A stretch of DNA of 64,000 bases from Eunapius fragilis (GCA_963681505.1 OY811986.1:2079554-2143553), one strand, 5' to 3'; positions 1-12,000 are shown, counted from the first letter of the stretch. Program-made: numbers and translations. Notes: generated by a model from the letters alone, not told the origin.

Positions 1-100
1 ATAATAATAAACATATGCAACCATACACATAACAATATCATATTATTTACAGGATAAATGCATACTTCTTAATCTAGAGAGTTATATATGCATGACCTAA

Positions 101-163
101 TTATTTTGGCCTTTGACCCCTAGCCAGGATAGCCCTGGCCACAGATCTCATTAAGGTCAGGTT
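101..163 (-). pseudogene. 3' tip of an RLE-type non-LTR retrotransposon ORF
   Basis: The minus strand reads NLTLMRSVARAILARGQRPK and then a stop. This matches the extreme C-terminus of the intact element at 31728-35174 (LVRSIARAILARELPPS) and of the copy ending at 12854 (LVRANVRALLSRAISDTGY). Only the last 20 or so codons survive, so it is a 5'-truncated fossil, which is usual for target-primed retrotransposons. A 125-bp foldback repeat begins 2 bp beyond its truncated end. It is one of eight fragments or copies of the family in the window. Confidence 0.75.
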
Positions 164-164
164 T

Positions 165-289
165 ATGTGGACACAATATTGAGGTCCTCCCCCTCTCTGG
201 TGTATTATGAATATACCTGTTATAGTATATAAAACAGGTATATTCATAATACACCAGAGAGAGGGAGGACCGCAATATTGCGTCCACAT
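165..289. repeat. Foldback (hairpin) repeat, MITE-like
   Basis: Two 57-bp arms are reverse complements with three mismatches and flank an 11-bp centre. The arms start and end ATGTGGAC/GTCCACAT. No coding capacity is visible. The near-perfect arms suggest a recent foldback or MITE insertion. The family is not recognised. Confidence 0.85.
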
Positions 290-574
290 TTTTTATGGCT
301 AATATAGTCCACGTAACGAGAACCTATTACACATTGAATTATAACACATTGAATTTCGATTAGTACAGGTACATTGAGATTCATGATCACCATGCGTACA
401 TTGTACTCCAAAACCCTCAGAGTGAATATAATTCAACGTAAAAGCCAACTAGGGCCATGGTATACCACTCTCTGTTGATGTCCAATGGCGCTATCCTGGC
501 ATTGCTTTATTGTGGCCACTATACTAGCTTGCTCTTCAGCTAACCAACCCGATGGGAGACGGTCCTGTGGAAGC
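290..574. other. Upstream region of the dynamin-like gene
   Basis: No gene is visible. It is the 5' flank of the GTPase gene. An 11-codon upstream ORF starts at ATG 552 and its TAG is at 585-587. It overlaps the proposed start at 575 in another frame and ends exactly at the proposed splice donor. No clear TATA box was found. Confidence 0.4.
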
Positions 575-2726
575 ATGGGAGAAATAGGTCAGTATTACTT
601 GGTGCATTATCCCGAGGACCTCGTATAATACCCTACATAATTATTACCGAGCGACTTACTTTTGCAAAATAGCAATATTGCATGCTCACTGTCCAAAGAT
701 AATTTTCTTCATTTGCATTTTTTTTAAAACCAAAGAATTAGGTGACTTGCTATCAGAAGTTATTCAGAATACCTCCGAAATTGCCATCTCACTTAATCTG
801 AGCCCGCACATTGTATCTGACCTCGGTAAACTCAGAGAGGAGCTGATGACACGCCGAGTTCATGTAGGGTTTGTGGGCTTGATGAAGGTCGGCAAGTCCA
901 CCACTCTGAACGCACTATTGCACAGTAGGGTGTTACCCTCGTCCATTAAGCCAGAGACAGCAGTGGAGGTAACCATTGTTCACAACACCTCACACCCTGA
1001 TGGAGCACTGGTGGGGTTAATGAAGGTTAGTAACACGAGGAAGGTAATAGCGCGTGGGAACGAGAATATAACGAAAATGTTGCAGCAGCTGAATAAGCAA
1101 AAAAGAGATAGGAGTAAAGACGAGGAATGGAGTAAATATGAAAATATTTCTCTCCACATTCCTGTTCCATTCCTTACCAATACCAACATGCATATATCGC
1201 TAACCATTTCGGACACACCTGGTTCGGATGAAGCAGTTCTGGATAGTTTAAACTTAAATAAAAGCATCGAACATTTGGCCGCTTTTGTGGTCGTTCTGGA
1301 TTACCGGAGAATGAAAACTACCCAGGAAATATCCCTTTTGAAAGCATTAAGAGGCCACCACTCAAGAGTGTTTGACTCTCCACACAGACTGCTCTTCATT
1401 TTGAACCACATAAATTCCTATGATGAACATCAAAGAGCAGACAAAGATCACTCCATACCACCAGAGCAGGCCCCTCAGTTTGTAGCGAACTATCTGAGAG
1501 AACATTTGAAAGTTGAGATCAGCAGCAGACAAGTAATACCATACAGTGCCTATTGGGCCCTTGTGAGCAGGCTTGGCCTATCTCATCCTCACCACATGAC
1601 TGATGACTTGATAAGAGAAGCACAGCTGGTTCTACACAATGAAGGAGACAAACTGAATAGCACGAATTTATGCAGAACACTTGAGAAATATAGTAATATT
1701 AAAGCTATTGAAGATCGTATGGTTCAACTGTTTGTAGACTTTGGTCGGAAAGTTATTGAGAAGAAAGTAGCTGATAAAACCATGCTAAATATAACTGCTT
1801 TGATTAACATCATTGATGAACAAATAGTTATGCTACAAGTACCAGAGAAAGAAAAAAATGTTTCAACCCAATCATACATATTGAAAGCAATGCCTCTTAT
1901 TGTACTGGATGCAGAACGTGTTTTGAGTACAACATCACTGCAATCACTCACCAACATATCACATGTATGGAGGCAGATGGCTATGAAGCTAGACGACCTA
2001 TTCACTGAAGTTGATGGTGCTGTCTACACCAGTAAAGAAACTATGTTCTCATCAATACAGAGTGCATTATTGGCAATAGAACGAAACATTATGAGGTATC
2101 TACAGGTGTTGCTAAATGATTTGCTGAATGATTATAAAAACAACACGATAGAAGCATTACAGCTTCAACAGTCTCTAATTCAAATTAAGTTTAATGAAAT
2201 ATTTGGTGAGACTATTGCAAAATCAGACAGTCCATTAAGTAGCAGTGTATTGCCAAATTTCACCATCCCACAGTTTGGATGTAAAAGCAGCTTTGTGAAC
2301 TATATCAATATATTCAGCTATGCTAAGGTGAATACATCAACAATAACATCTAAAGTTCTTACAAAGTACTCTTTTCTCCATCCCACTCACCATCTGATAT
2401 GTGAACATGATATGGAGGAGAACAGAGAGGAACTTTGTACCATCAGGGTGCTGCAGTTGCAGAGAGAGATGATGAAATATCTAGAACCATGCTACAAACT
2501 GATCGAGAGTAAGGTGGAACAATTAACAACAAACTATCCTGTGGATATTGGAAGAAAGTTGAGTGACCACATAAAATCTTGGTGGGAGAAGAGGAAAGAT
2601 GATCATGAGGATCTGCTTGCAAGAGCTCAAAGTACACTTAAGACAGCTGTGAGCCAGTCTGAAGATTTGAACACAAAAAAGTCACAGCTGAAGCAATACT
2701 TCCAGAGCTTGGAATGTGTTTTGTGA
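575..2726 (+). CDS. Dynamin-superfamily large GTPase
   Basis: Proposed coding exons are 575-587 and 736-2726 (667 aa). The long exon is open from further upstream, but that part is a T-rich tract ending AAACCAAAG, typical of an acceptor. A GTCAGT donor at 588 gives ATG-GGA-GAA-ATA-G joined in phase to the long exon; this splice is an inference. G1/P-loop is GLMKVGKST (residues 52-60), followed by a switch-type region and G3 DTPG (164-167). The G4 position near residue 228 reads LNHIN rather than the usual TKxD or NKxD. After the G domain comes about 400 aa of predicted helix, as in dynamin stalks. Dynamin-family proteins remodel membranes by GTP-driven self-assembly. No PH or proline-rich domain is seen, so it is not classical dynamin; it is closer in layout to short dynamin-like proteins. 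Exact subfamily unknown. Confidence 0.8.
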
Positions 2727-5380
2727 CCAATGAAGGTTGAAAGTAGCATACAAGACAATACACATATTAGATTAGAAAATGTACAAAATATTCAGAGATA
2801 TAGGTGCCACAAATTTGGACCACCAAATTTTCTAATTATACAATGAGGGATTTTTGTATGGCCTACTATCTTACATCTGGACTGAACAGAGAAATGTAAG
2901 TAGAGTAATATATTGTTACGGCAATCTTTTTATTGTAGATGGATGATGACCGAGAAAACATATCATTTGGACAGCATGCTTAGCTGGGTGTGTGTATGGG
3001 GTGGGGGGTAACTGAATAGCCATGTATAAGGAGTCACATGTATACTTACAAAGTGAAGATTAGATGGGGGCTGGGGAAACTGGAATACTTCTGTCTTCTT
3101 ACTTCGATAGCCTTGCTTAGATAAGTAATGGTTAAAAAAATTACATAAAGAGTTCTGACGATATGCTACTCAAAGATACAGAAAGAGCTGGAACCTCTGA
3201 TGGGTAAAGAAGTGCATACATATGGCTTTATTAGTACCACTTTGGCCAATGCAAAACTACTGTGACAAAGCGTCAATAGTCTACATACATAATGACACTG
3301 AACTTTATATCAAACAGCATTCACGCATAAGAACATTAAAAATGGAAAGAGAATTTTCCATGCGGTTAATAAACTCAGACTACTACACAATTCGTGAGTA
3401 GGAGGTGAAGGAGGTAAATGATGAGTGAACACTTTGCCATTGAACAGAAAGCTGGACTGTGAACTGGAAAGAAATGTAACGTGATGATGAAAAAATATCT
3501 ACATCGGTTTTCAAGGAATTTTATGATCATATACAGCTGTGGTGGAAGGTGAGAGTGCACACCCACAGGATTGATACAGTTGTCAAAGTTGAAATAAAGA
3601 AGGAATTAACACTTCGGAATAGTTTGGCAGGATTTAAAACCTTGGTGCAAGCCAGTAGGCATTAGCATTTGATTAGAGTTAATAGGTGAGATAGTTGTAT
3701 TAATAGAATGCACAGTAATTTTTAATGTGGAGAGTACTTCAGTGATAGAATTTGGTGCAGAAATAAATTGAAAGTGCAGGATATTTGTATGCCACTATAT
3801 AGTTTTGCACCCAGATGATTACAGAAATCACATCGCTTTAACTTTGCTTTTAGCAGTTATGATGCATACATTATCTTTCAAAGCAAAGCATGCAGTAATA
3901 AATGAAGCTCTAGCATGAACTGATAGTCACATTGGTTAATTATATATTAACATACATTGCAATCGTAGCTCTCCAGAACAATTGAAACTTATGAATCATC
4001 CAGTGAAGCTTGCAAAAGATCCCCCTGATGTTAGTTTGCTTAGCCTCAACTAAGTATCACATGCTTCACACATAAGGAGAACATGCCACACTGCATGGGT
4101 TCTGTGTTTTCACAGCTGAGTAGGTGGTTTATACCACTTTTTCTTGCAATTAAATTTCATACAACACCAACACTTAATTTGGCAATTACAATTTAGTGGT
4201 CATTAGAATAATGAAGCATAATATTCAAAATAGTGACACATTTATAAGTTAGTGTATAATACTTATGTGCATGACGAACAGCAAGACTCCGTGGTAATTG
4301 AAACTGAAAAAGTATATGATTAATTAGCAAAATGGACAACGCACGTATCCACGAATATACATAATGAGAATGGTTAAACTGTGAGCTGAGGAAGCTATAC
4401 TCATGCAATGTAGTACGTTGTAAATAGCACAATTATCTCTATGGCTGATAATTATAATGCCTAACAAGTACACATATTTGGTTCAAAGTATTTGATATCC
4501 TAAGAGACTAGATTATTCTATGGTGCATGTATAAAGTTTTGCAACGTGTACAAGCGACGCTGCACAAAGTTTGTTGTCGTGTCATGGGAAGGTGGGATGT
4601 TTAAGGAGGGAATAGAGATATCGAGGCTTGCTACAAATTCTATCTGACACATTGGTAATTAGTCTGCCCATCATGAAGTTACAATGACCTGCATTATTAA
4701 ATATCCCCAATTGCATGCATATTTGATGCATGCTCCTTGCATTGGAAATTTTTATAATATCGACCTTTTTGGCAGCAAGTATTCCATAGTATTGTGAGCT
4801 CAAACCTAACTGATACAAATATAGTGCACAGGATATATTAGCATTTTAAAAGTAGTTAATGGTCAAACAAACCGGTTTTTTTTTAATTCTCTTTTTTTTA
4901 ATTTTTTACTAAAAATGACTACTATTTATTGACAGTATATTTATAGTGTAAACCTAATCTCAGTCAGAGGTTCGGTTGACATAAACATTAGTCTTTTTTC
5001 AATTACAACAATGACTGATATTTGAATGCAGTGAATATATATTATATAAGTTGGGCACCCATCGGTAAATGAGGCTTGGTTTACATAAATACTGTAGCAA
5101 TTTTTAAAAGTGCTATTCCAACTGTGTAGACATCAACAACTCTGATGTGGCATGGAAACAGGTGGTCTTTGTTCTATTTCTCACCACTCCTGTGCTACAT
5201 AATATATTTTATTGCTGAGTTCTTTCTTCGGGCCTGAACAATATAGAGGATCCACATTTACTACAATCACTTAACCACTTCTCAAGGCTCTATTTCTGTG
5301 GAGTTTATTCTTGGTTCCTCTGATCCCACAGAGGGTCTGGACACCTCAAGAGGTTCATCTTGTTCCCTTGCTCTGGCTGT
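2727..5380. other. 3' flank and AT-rich intergenic DNA
   Basis: No gene is visible in about 2.6 kb. The first part is the probable 3' UTR of the GTPase gene, with an AATAAA at 3593-3598 as one possible polyadenylation signal. The rest is AT-rich sequence with stops in all frames. Confidence 0.5.
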
Positions 5381-5880
5381 GCTCTTGACCCCTTGGGCCA
5401 ATCATGCTGTCACATGCAGGTAAGGAGGTGATGCGGTGGTGGGCCATAACAGGTTGCATGATGTGGTATTGGGATTTTGCCGCCACGCTCACCTGGCAGT
5501 ATGGATTGAAGCAGGAATTGGCCATACTCCAAGACTAGATGGCACTCACCCTGCAGATGTTCTGGTGTTGGATTGGAAATTAGGTAAACCAGCTGCTTTT
5601 GATATAACTGTCACATCTCCACTCACCCCTGACATTCTGGCAAAGCTGGTATAGATACTGGTGCTGCTGCCTCTGTAGCTGAAGCCAGAAAATGTCCATC
5701 CAATATCGATGATCCCAAGTACTCTGAGTTGGGCTGTCTTTTGCAGTGGGGTGAGGAAGCATGGGGAACTGTTTCCATTCCATCTTTCATTAGGCTCCAC
5801 AAGGCAAAAGGCTAGGGCACTAAATGACATTCACGAGAGGCTGAACATCACCCTATTGCAAGGACTGCACTAGCCAGATG
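5380..5880 (+). pseudogene. C-terminal (RLE endonuclease) fragment of the retrotransposon family
   Basis: The plus strand reads ALDPLG, then after frame damage HNRLHDVVLGFCRHAHLAV, THPADVLVLDWKLGKPAAF and DITVTSPLTPDI. These align with the CCHC and restriction-like-endonuclease block of the intact copy (HNRLRDEVFDLCRRAHLSV; RPADILIAGWDRGKPAALD). Later pieces (KYSELGC; LHDIHERLNI) match the tail in shifted frames. Several indels and stops make it a dead 5'-truncated copy. A short (GCAA)n run follows at about 5957-5980. Confidence 0.85.
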
Positions 5881-6400
5881 TGGACAGTATCTGGACATTT
5901 GTTAATATAAATAGCTATTATAGGTTAGTTTTATAGCGTTACAAGTATTAATGTGCAAGCAAGCAAGCAAGCAAATATTATTGTGTAAATAAATACCTCC
6001 ACAAAAATATCAATGGTACTTATACTTCTGTCGTCGCGTCATGCATAATTTTTAAATATGCATCACCAGTGCTATCAGCTTTTTTTTTTCCATGCGCCAC
6101 TAATTATAAGCCTTACTGTTTAAGCTCCAATGCGGATTCCCTTCGATCCAAATGAGCCTTTTTGTAGAATCTAAGCATTGCAATAGTTACTACGACCTGT
6201 CAATATATGGATGCTGTTCGCTCTGTCTTTCACGTCTGCCATTGTATCAGAGATAGCATAAAATCCTCATGCAATGCACCCCACAAAGTCATCATTTTCC
6301 TTTACATCACACGGCGTTCCGTATACGTCTTCAATTACCGTTAATGATGTCCCCCCTCCCCCACCCCCCCTCCCCCTCCAATGCTGAATAAAACAAAGGA
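5881..6400. other. Intergenic, no gene seen
   Basis: AT-rich sequence with a (GCAA)n simple repeat near 5957-5980 and a C-rich tract at about 6351-6379. Nothing coding is recognised. Confidence 0.5.
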
Positions 6401-6408
6401 AAAATATT

Positions 6409-7109
6409 CTATGGGACGTTTTATGACACAACCGGACTATGGGGTTTAAAATAAAACGACTATAAAATAGCATTAATTTCAAACACACATATCTTCCGAG
6501 TTAAATGAGCCATGCACGTCCTTCCTATTTTCAGCACTTATTGCCACATTTGTTCTGTATTTAATTCTATTTTTGCACACCATGAACGTACCAACGTTCG
6601 GTAACCTTCAGGGTTAAAAACACGTAAAACTCAAATGATCAAACTGAGACGAGCAATTTTCCCGGTACGTCGTTTCGCGCCATCATTATTTTAGAAGGGA
6701 CTCCATTCAATGCAATGATGGAACCTCTTCTATAATATAGAATGACGCGAAACGACCGGGAAAATTGTTCCGACTTTGATCATAAATATCTTGATTATAG
6801 TTGTAGTAAAATTCAACGTTCTGCGGAATCCAATAGCAACTAGATTCTTTCGAGTGTGCTGCAAATTTGACGCTGAAAAGACGCTCCTTCGTTGAGTTTT
6901 ACGTGTTTTTAACCCTGAAGGTTACAGAAGCTTGGCAGGGACGAGTGTAAAGGGTTCATAGTTTGCAAAAATAGATTCAAATACAAAACAGATGCGGCAA
7001 TAAGTGCTGAAAATAGGAAGTATGTGGCTCGTTTAGCTCGGAGGGTTTTAAATTGCATGATGTTATTTAATTTTAAAACCCATAAGCCCGGTATTGTCAT
7101 TAAACGTCC
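6409..7109. repeat. Large imperfect palindrome (foldback element), about 0.7 kb
   Basis: The sequence folds about a centre near 6760. Matching blocks include TGGGACGTTTTATGACA (left) with its complement ending at 7109, TTTTCAGCACTTATTGCC (6530s) with its complement near 7000, and TAACCTTCAGGGTTAAAAAC (from 6601) with its complement ending at 6925. An inner pair around CGTTTCGCG/CGCGAAACG also pairs. Arms of about 350 bp have drifted, so this is an older foldback or MITE-type element, or a head-to-head duplication. No ORF lies within. Confidence 0.8.
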
Positions 7110-7204
7110 CATACATGCATAATATTATACTGATTTTTAATGGGAATATTTGCCGGACCTCCGCGGCCGGTGTCACAGGAAATTCTGTCGCGACGTTGCA
7201 TCGC

Positions 7205-7239
7205 GTCGCAGGAATAGAAATTTTTTCTATTCCTGCGAC
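7205..7239. repeat. Short perfect hairpin
   Basis: A 16-bp perfect stem (GTCGCAGGAATAGAAA and its complement) has a 3-nt T loop. It lies in a CG-rich patch just outside the large palindrome and about 120 bp beyond the 3' end of the oxidase gene. It could be a transposon end or a 3' RNA structure. Confidence 0.7.
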
Positions 7240-7358
7240 AACCATCGCGGGCTCTTGCGTCATATTGTGAACCAGGCTTTAGACGCTTACGGCTGCAACG
7301 TAACGTAATGATTGCGCGTTTTTAGACGCTTGCATGTACATGTACGGCAGGTATTCAG

Positions 7359-8813
7359 CTAATTATACAAACCAATTTCCTGTTCGAAGTGCAAAGTGCC
7401 ACGCCCAACCGGATTCCATTTCTCCTTCACCTGGCACAACCGCGGATAGTTCTCTCCGTAATACTCCGTTGTCCAGTCTTTCAGATACCTATCCGTGTAG
7501 TTGACGTAGCTCCCGACTGTACATCCGGACAGCCTCACGGCGTTGTACGTCGTCGTCGCAAAGCTGACAACCTCGTCACGCTTCGATTTGTCGTCCTTGT
7601 CGGCATACCTCCCATACGTGTAGAAGCTGTACTGAGCCGAACGAGCCCGAAACACCGTCTCGTCTGGACGGAGAGCCATTATGTCTCCCCCCATGTGGAC
7701 TAATTCGATAAGGCACTCCGGTGGTATCTCCAGTTCGGCGAAAATCTTCGCTAGCCGATTCGGGAGCGTGCTGATCATCGCCCCCTTAACGTACACGGGC
7801 TCCACCTCGTAGTGAACGAAGCCGTGGCGCTTGCTGTACTCCGTGACGAATTTGAGAAACGATGAGTAGGTCTGCGGAGCTGAGGTCGTGGTGGGATGCA
7901 GACTATTCAGGGCTTCGCGGACATTCTCCTCGTGGTGATCGGCGTACACCGCATCTAGCGTCAACAGCTTCCTGCCCGAGAACCCGTGGAGAGCGATATC
8001 GAGGTTCAGTTCCTTGGGGAAGCTCTGCAGGTTATTCCCGATGGCGATCAGAGCCTTTTCCGTGTCCTCCGCAGTATCGTAATTTAACCTAGACCACACG
8101 AAGCACTTGGGCTTCGGCGCCAGGCGCAGTTCCACGTCGATTAGTGCTCCGAAGTTTCCTCCTCCGCCGCCCCGGAGCGCCCAGAAAAGATCCGGATTCT
8201 CGTCCTTCGATGCTCGGACGACGGCGTTACCGTCGGCCGTCACCATGGTGAAGGCCTCGACTAGGTCGCAGGCCAACCCTCCGTAACCACGCGATAAGAG
8301 ACTGTAACCGCCGCCTTGAATGTAGCCACCGATTCCGACTGCAGGGACGCATCCGCCGACGGCAACGTACCCTGTGTCGTCTACGGCTGAGTATACGTCT
8401 CCCCAGGACGCTCCAGATTGGGTGATAACTCTGGCTTCCTTCACTGTGACAGAGTTGAGGCGCCTCATGGATATCACGAACCCATTGCTGTCGGTAGTGG
8501 AGTATCCGGCGAAGGAATGACCTCCGGATTTGATAACCACCGGAGTTTCCGTTTCGTTTGCAACTCTGAGGCACCTTTTGACGTCTTCCACATGGTTAGG
8601 GAACGCTACGAATGCCGGATGCTCGTAAGAAAATGCTGGGTTGTAAATTTTTACGGCCTGAGCGTAGGCATTCGTTTGGTCAGGGGTGACTGCGAGGTCT
8701 CGAAGACGTGCCAGAGCACCTTGTACTCCGCTTGCTCGCGATAGTCCGCGGATCAGGCTAAGACGACCAGTACAAGTTCCGCACCGAGAAGCTGGTAGTC
8801 TTAGTAGACTCAT
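7359..8813 (-). CDS. FAD-linked oxidoreductase, berberine-bridge-enzyme-like
   Basis: A single uninterrupted 484-aa ORF. The FAD-binding PCMH-type domain spans residues about 65-250: KSGGHSFAGYS carries His99, the position used for covalent 8-alpha-histidyl FAD in this family. GGCVPAVGIGGYIQGGGYS carries Cys155 near the 6-S-cysteinyl position, but one residue earlier relative to the conserved Pro. ENPDLFWALRGGGGGNFG is the classic FAD-binding stretch. The C-terminal BBE motif is NYTDRYLKDWTTEYYGENY near residues 435-455. Residues 1-38 have seven Arg and no acidic residue, resembling a mitochondrial presequence. Family members oxidise alcohols, sugars or alkaloids using O2; the substrate here is unknown. 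The gene is intronless and GC-richer than its AT-rich surroundings. ATG at 8811-8813 is the first Met; stop TAG at 7359-7361. Confidence 0.88.
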   Translation of the reverse strand: MSLLRLPASRCGTCTGRLSLIRGLSRASGVQGALARLRDLAVTPDQTNAYAQAVKIYNPAFSYEHPAFVAFPNHVEDVKRCLRVANETETPVVIKSGGHSFAGYSTTDSNGFVISMRRLNSVTVKEARVITQSGASWGDVYSAVDDTGYVAVGGCVPAVGIGGYIQGGGYSLLSRGYGGLACDLVEAFTMVTADGNAVVRASKDENPDLFWALRGGGGGNFGALIDVELRLAPKPKCFVWSRLNYDTAEDTEKALIAIGNNLQSFPKELNLDIALHGFSGRKLLTLDAVYADHHEENVREALNSLHPTTTSAPQTYSSFLKFVTEYSKRHGFVHYEVEPVYVKGAMISTLPNRLAKIFAELEIPPECLIELVHMGGDIMALRPDETVFRARSAQYSFYTYGRYADKDDKSKRDEVVSFATTTYNAVRLSGCTVGSYVNYTDRYLKDWTTEYYGENYPRLCQVKEKWNPVGRGTLHFEQEIGLYN

Positions 8814-9057
8814 CGAGGTGTTAGTGATTCTTTAGTTTATTTAGATTCAATGTTGATTTTTCATTTGTCATGTGACCACTCCGTAATCCGTTCAACACTG
8901 TATAAATTTATATACGATCCGCCATGTTGTTGCACATGCAGTGGGCGAAGTAGGCGGAAAACCACCAAGCATCCGGTAAGTGTTTACCATATAGAGTACA
9001 GTGCCGGTGTTACGGAATAGTTTATCCCACTATAATTTCATCCAACAGCAAGAATTG
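8814..9057. other. Short intergenic interval between the oxidase gene and the retrotransposon
   Basis: Contains the oxidase gene's upstream region and the 5' end of the retrotransposon copy, whose exact boundary I cannot fix. A GGAATAGTTTATCC motif at 9014-9027 recurs at the other end of the element and again at 13361-13410. Confidence 0.4.
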
Positions 9058-12000
9058 ATGGCGCGTGGTAAGCGCGTTTCAAGAGGCCTCCCGCATAGTT
9101 CTATCCCGCAATCAGATTCACAGCCTCTGGAACTGAGCGTTTCTAAAGGTAGGTTTGAATGTCTCTTACCTGGTTGTTCCTCTTCCTTAGGGACGAAGGA
9201 TGCTTTTAAAAAACACATGCAGGGACACTTTTCGAAAAACGACCCTGGAATCTCTGCGGATTTACTTCACGAAGCAGGTTTCACTGCTTGCGTGGGTTGC
9301 AAATTAGTCCTTGTTACCATTAAGCGGACCCGGTGCAAGTCCTGCTTGAATGACAGCCGCCATTCATCCAAGTCCAATGGCAGCAGCTGTGAGTCCTCAA
9401 TAATAGCGGTTCATTAGTCGGTAGTTCGCTACAGCCCTCCGAGCCATCTTTATGTTTCAATACGTCGTCTCCTGAGCCATCCCGATCGTCGGTTTCGCAT
9501 GGGTCGCCATCATCACCCCAGCCCTCTCTTAGCACTTCATTCACACCTTCTTCGGCAGTGCCAGCGCTGTCTGATCCTCCAATAGTATCCACGGACCTTC
9601 CGCCATCTGTAGTTGTCCAGCATTTGCATGTTCAGACCCATCTGCCAGCAATAGCCCCTGCACCTATATCACCAGAACAGAGGTCCTCTCCATCTTCTAA
9701 CCATTCGTGCTCGCATGCGACTTCGGAAGGCCCCTTTCAACCTCCACCTGAGCTTTCATCCCCAGGATATATCCTGCCTTCTTCTGCACAGGCACACTGT
9801 TCTTACACAGCCACCTCCACGCTTTCCTCATCATTCTGTCCCTCTCCTTCCTTTTCTTACACCTCGAACAGGAAGCAATGCGCAGTAGAGGGTTGCCCTG
9901 AACTAGTTGCTCCCACAATGTGGCGACACCACATGACACTACATGCCCAGAGGTTGCTTCCAGGTAATGTGCCTGACACCTGGCTGAAGGAACATGGTCT
10001 GTTTATTTGCTCTGACTGCCAGGTGCTGGTAGCTAATTCCCACAGCCTATCCCATCGGACCAAATGCGCACGCACTGCACATGCAGTGGTGGAAACGTTA
10101 GGTATGAATTTGCCAATGTCTGCCAGCATTGATGAGACGTCTGCATTGCCAACATTTGAAGACATATGCCAACTGCCTGGTTACACTCTAAGACGTGTAC
10201 CTACCAAAGCTAGATCTGCATTTGCATGTGCCCTATCTGCTACTCTAAGATCAGCTTTGTTAGAGAACACTGAGGACTCATGGTTAAAGCTATTCATGTT
10301 GCCTAAATGTTTGCTTCTAACCCCAAAACGTAGAGGACGTCACCAAAAGCCTATTCCCATTGAGTACCTCTGTGGTTTATGGTTGAAAGGTCAAAACGGA
10401 ACACTTTGGCAGCGTGCTGTTGGTCAGACTACTTCAAGACCTTCTCATTCAAGGCACAATGATACTGGCAGAAGGATCCACACCTCAGTTGCTCTAGCCA
10501 GAGAAGGACTGTATGGAAAGGCCTGTCAAGTCCTAACTTCATCGGGTCTAGCACCTCACAATAATGACACCTGGGAACTCCTGCAGTCTAAACATCCCAA
10601 GGGCCCTCCTCCAACTCCACCCACTGCTAATAGTTCATGGACAGCTATTCTTCCAAAGGATTTCAATGTAGGGGCCATTCTGCGGTCTTTCCCAAAGACT
10701 ACTGCATGTGGACCTTCAGGCCTTCGAATTCAACATCTCATAGATGCAGCAGAGATACATTTGCAGGTTCCCATATGCTCTACTCTTAGGGATATCATCA
10801 ACCTACTGGCTTCTGGTGAAGTCCCAGTGGTTGTCTCTAAACATTTAGCGGGAGGTAGTCTCATTGCGCTGTTGAAAAGTGAAGAGGATTTGCCACTTGA
10901 TATTCGCCCCATTGCAGTAGGTGAAGCTTTACGTCGCCTGGTGGGAAAATGTGTTTGTGCAGTTGAAAAGTCCAAAGCCAGTGACTTCTTTGCCCCCTAC
11001 CAGTTTGGAGTGGCTTGTGCAGCAGGAGCAGAAAAGGTTATCCATGGTCTCAGGTCTTGCATGGATGATCATTGGACGGATGAGAACTTCACAGTGCTGA
11101 AAATAGACATGCGTAATGCATACAATCTTGTATCTCGTCAGGCCCTCTTGGATGAGTGCAGCATTCAATTCCCAGAGTTGCTCCCTTGGGCATCATGGTG
11201 CTATGGCCAACACCCAGTATTGCAGCATGTATTGGGTACTATAAGCTCAGAGGTGGGTGTCCAGCAAGGAGACCCTTTAAGTCCAATGTACTTCTGCCTA
11301 GTACTACACAAGATTGTGTCTGCTATTGTATCAGATGAAAATTGCTCCAGTTTGCTGTTTCATGCATGGTACCAAGATGATGGTGTGGTTGCTGGTCCTA
11401 AGCATGCAGTTTCACGTGCACTTACCATCATCCAAGAGCTTGGCCCTCCATTGGGTCTGTTTATTAATGCAGCAAAATGTAAACTCTTCAGTATTAGTGA
11501 TCTCAGCATGTTCCCACCAGAAATGAAAAGATCTAGTGTACCTCATTTGGAGATCCTGGGAGCTCCTATTGGGGATGCAATTTTTTGTGCCAAAATTGTA
11601 TCTCAGAAGTGTGCTACAGCCTCCAAATATCTTTCCCAACTGGAAGAGGTTGGTTCTGTGGACCCCCAAGTTGCTCTGCTTCTGTTATGACAGTGTGGCG
11701 GATTTTGTAAGCTTGTGCACCTGGCAAGATCTACACCCCCTTCTCTCATTGCCGAAGGACTGGAGTACTCCGATAATGATGTTCGTCACTGCTTTGCTCT
11801 ATCTACAGCTGTAGACACCACAAACAATGCTTGGAAACAGGCACAACTCAGCCTTAGCAGAGGTGGTTTAGGGCTTTGCCGGCTTCCAGAACATTCATCT
11901 GCCTGTTATATAGCATCTCTAAGCATGGCTGGCATGTGCTCTGAGACCAATCAGCACCTGTTGAATGCCATCGATAAGTTTAATGAACATGTTTCTAATG

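Noticed and set aside
9389-9434. Short intron joining the two N-terminal frames of the 9-kb retrotransposon
   Set aside because: A GTGAGT donor exists, but acceptors within reach either break the frame or give a 29-nt intron; a simple frameshift is more likely.
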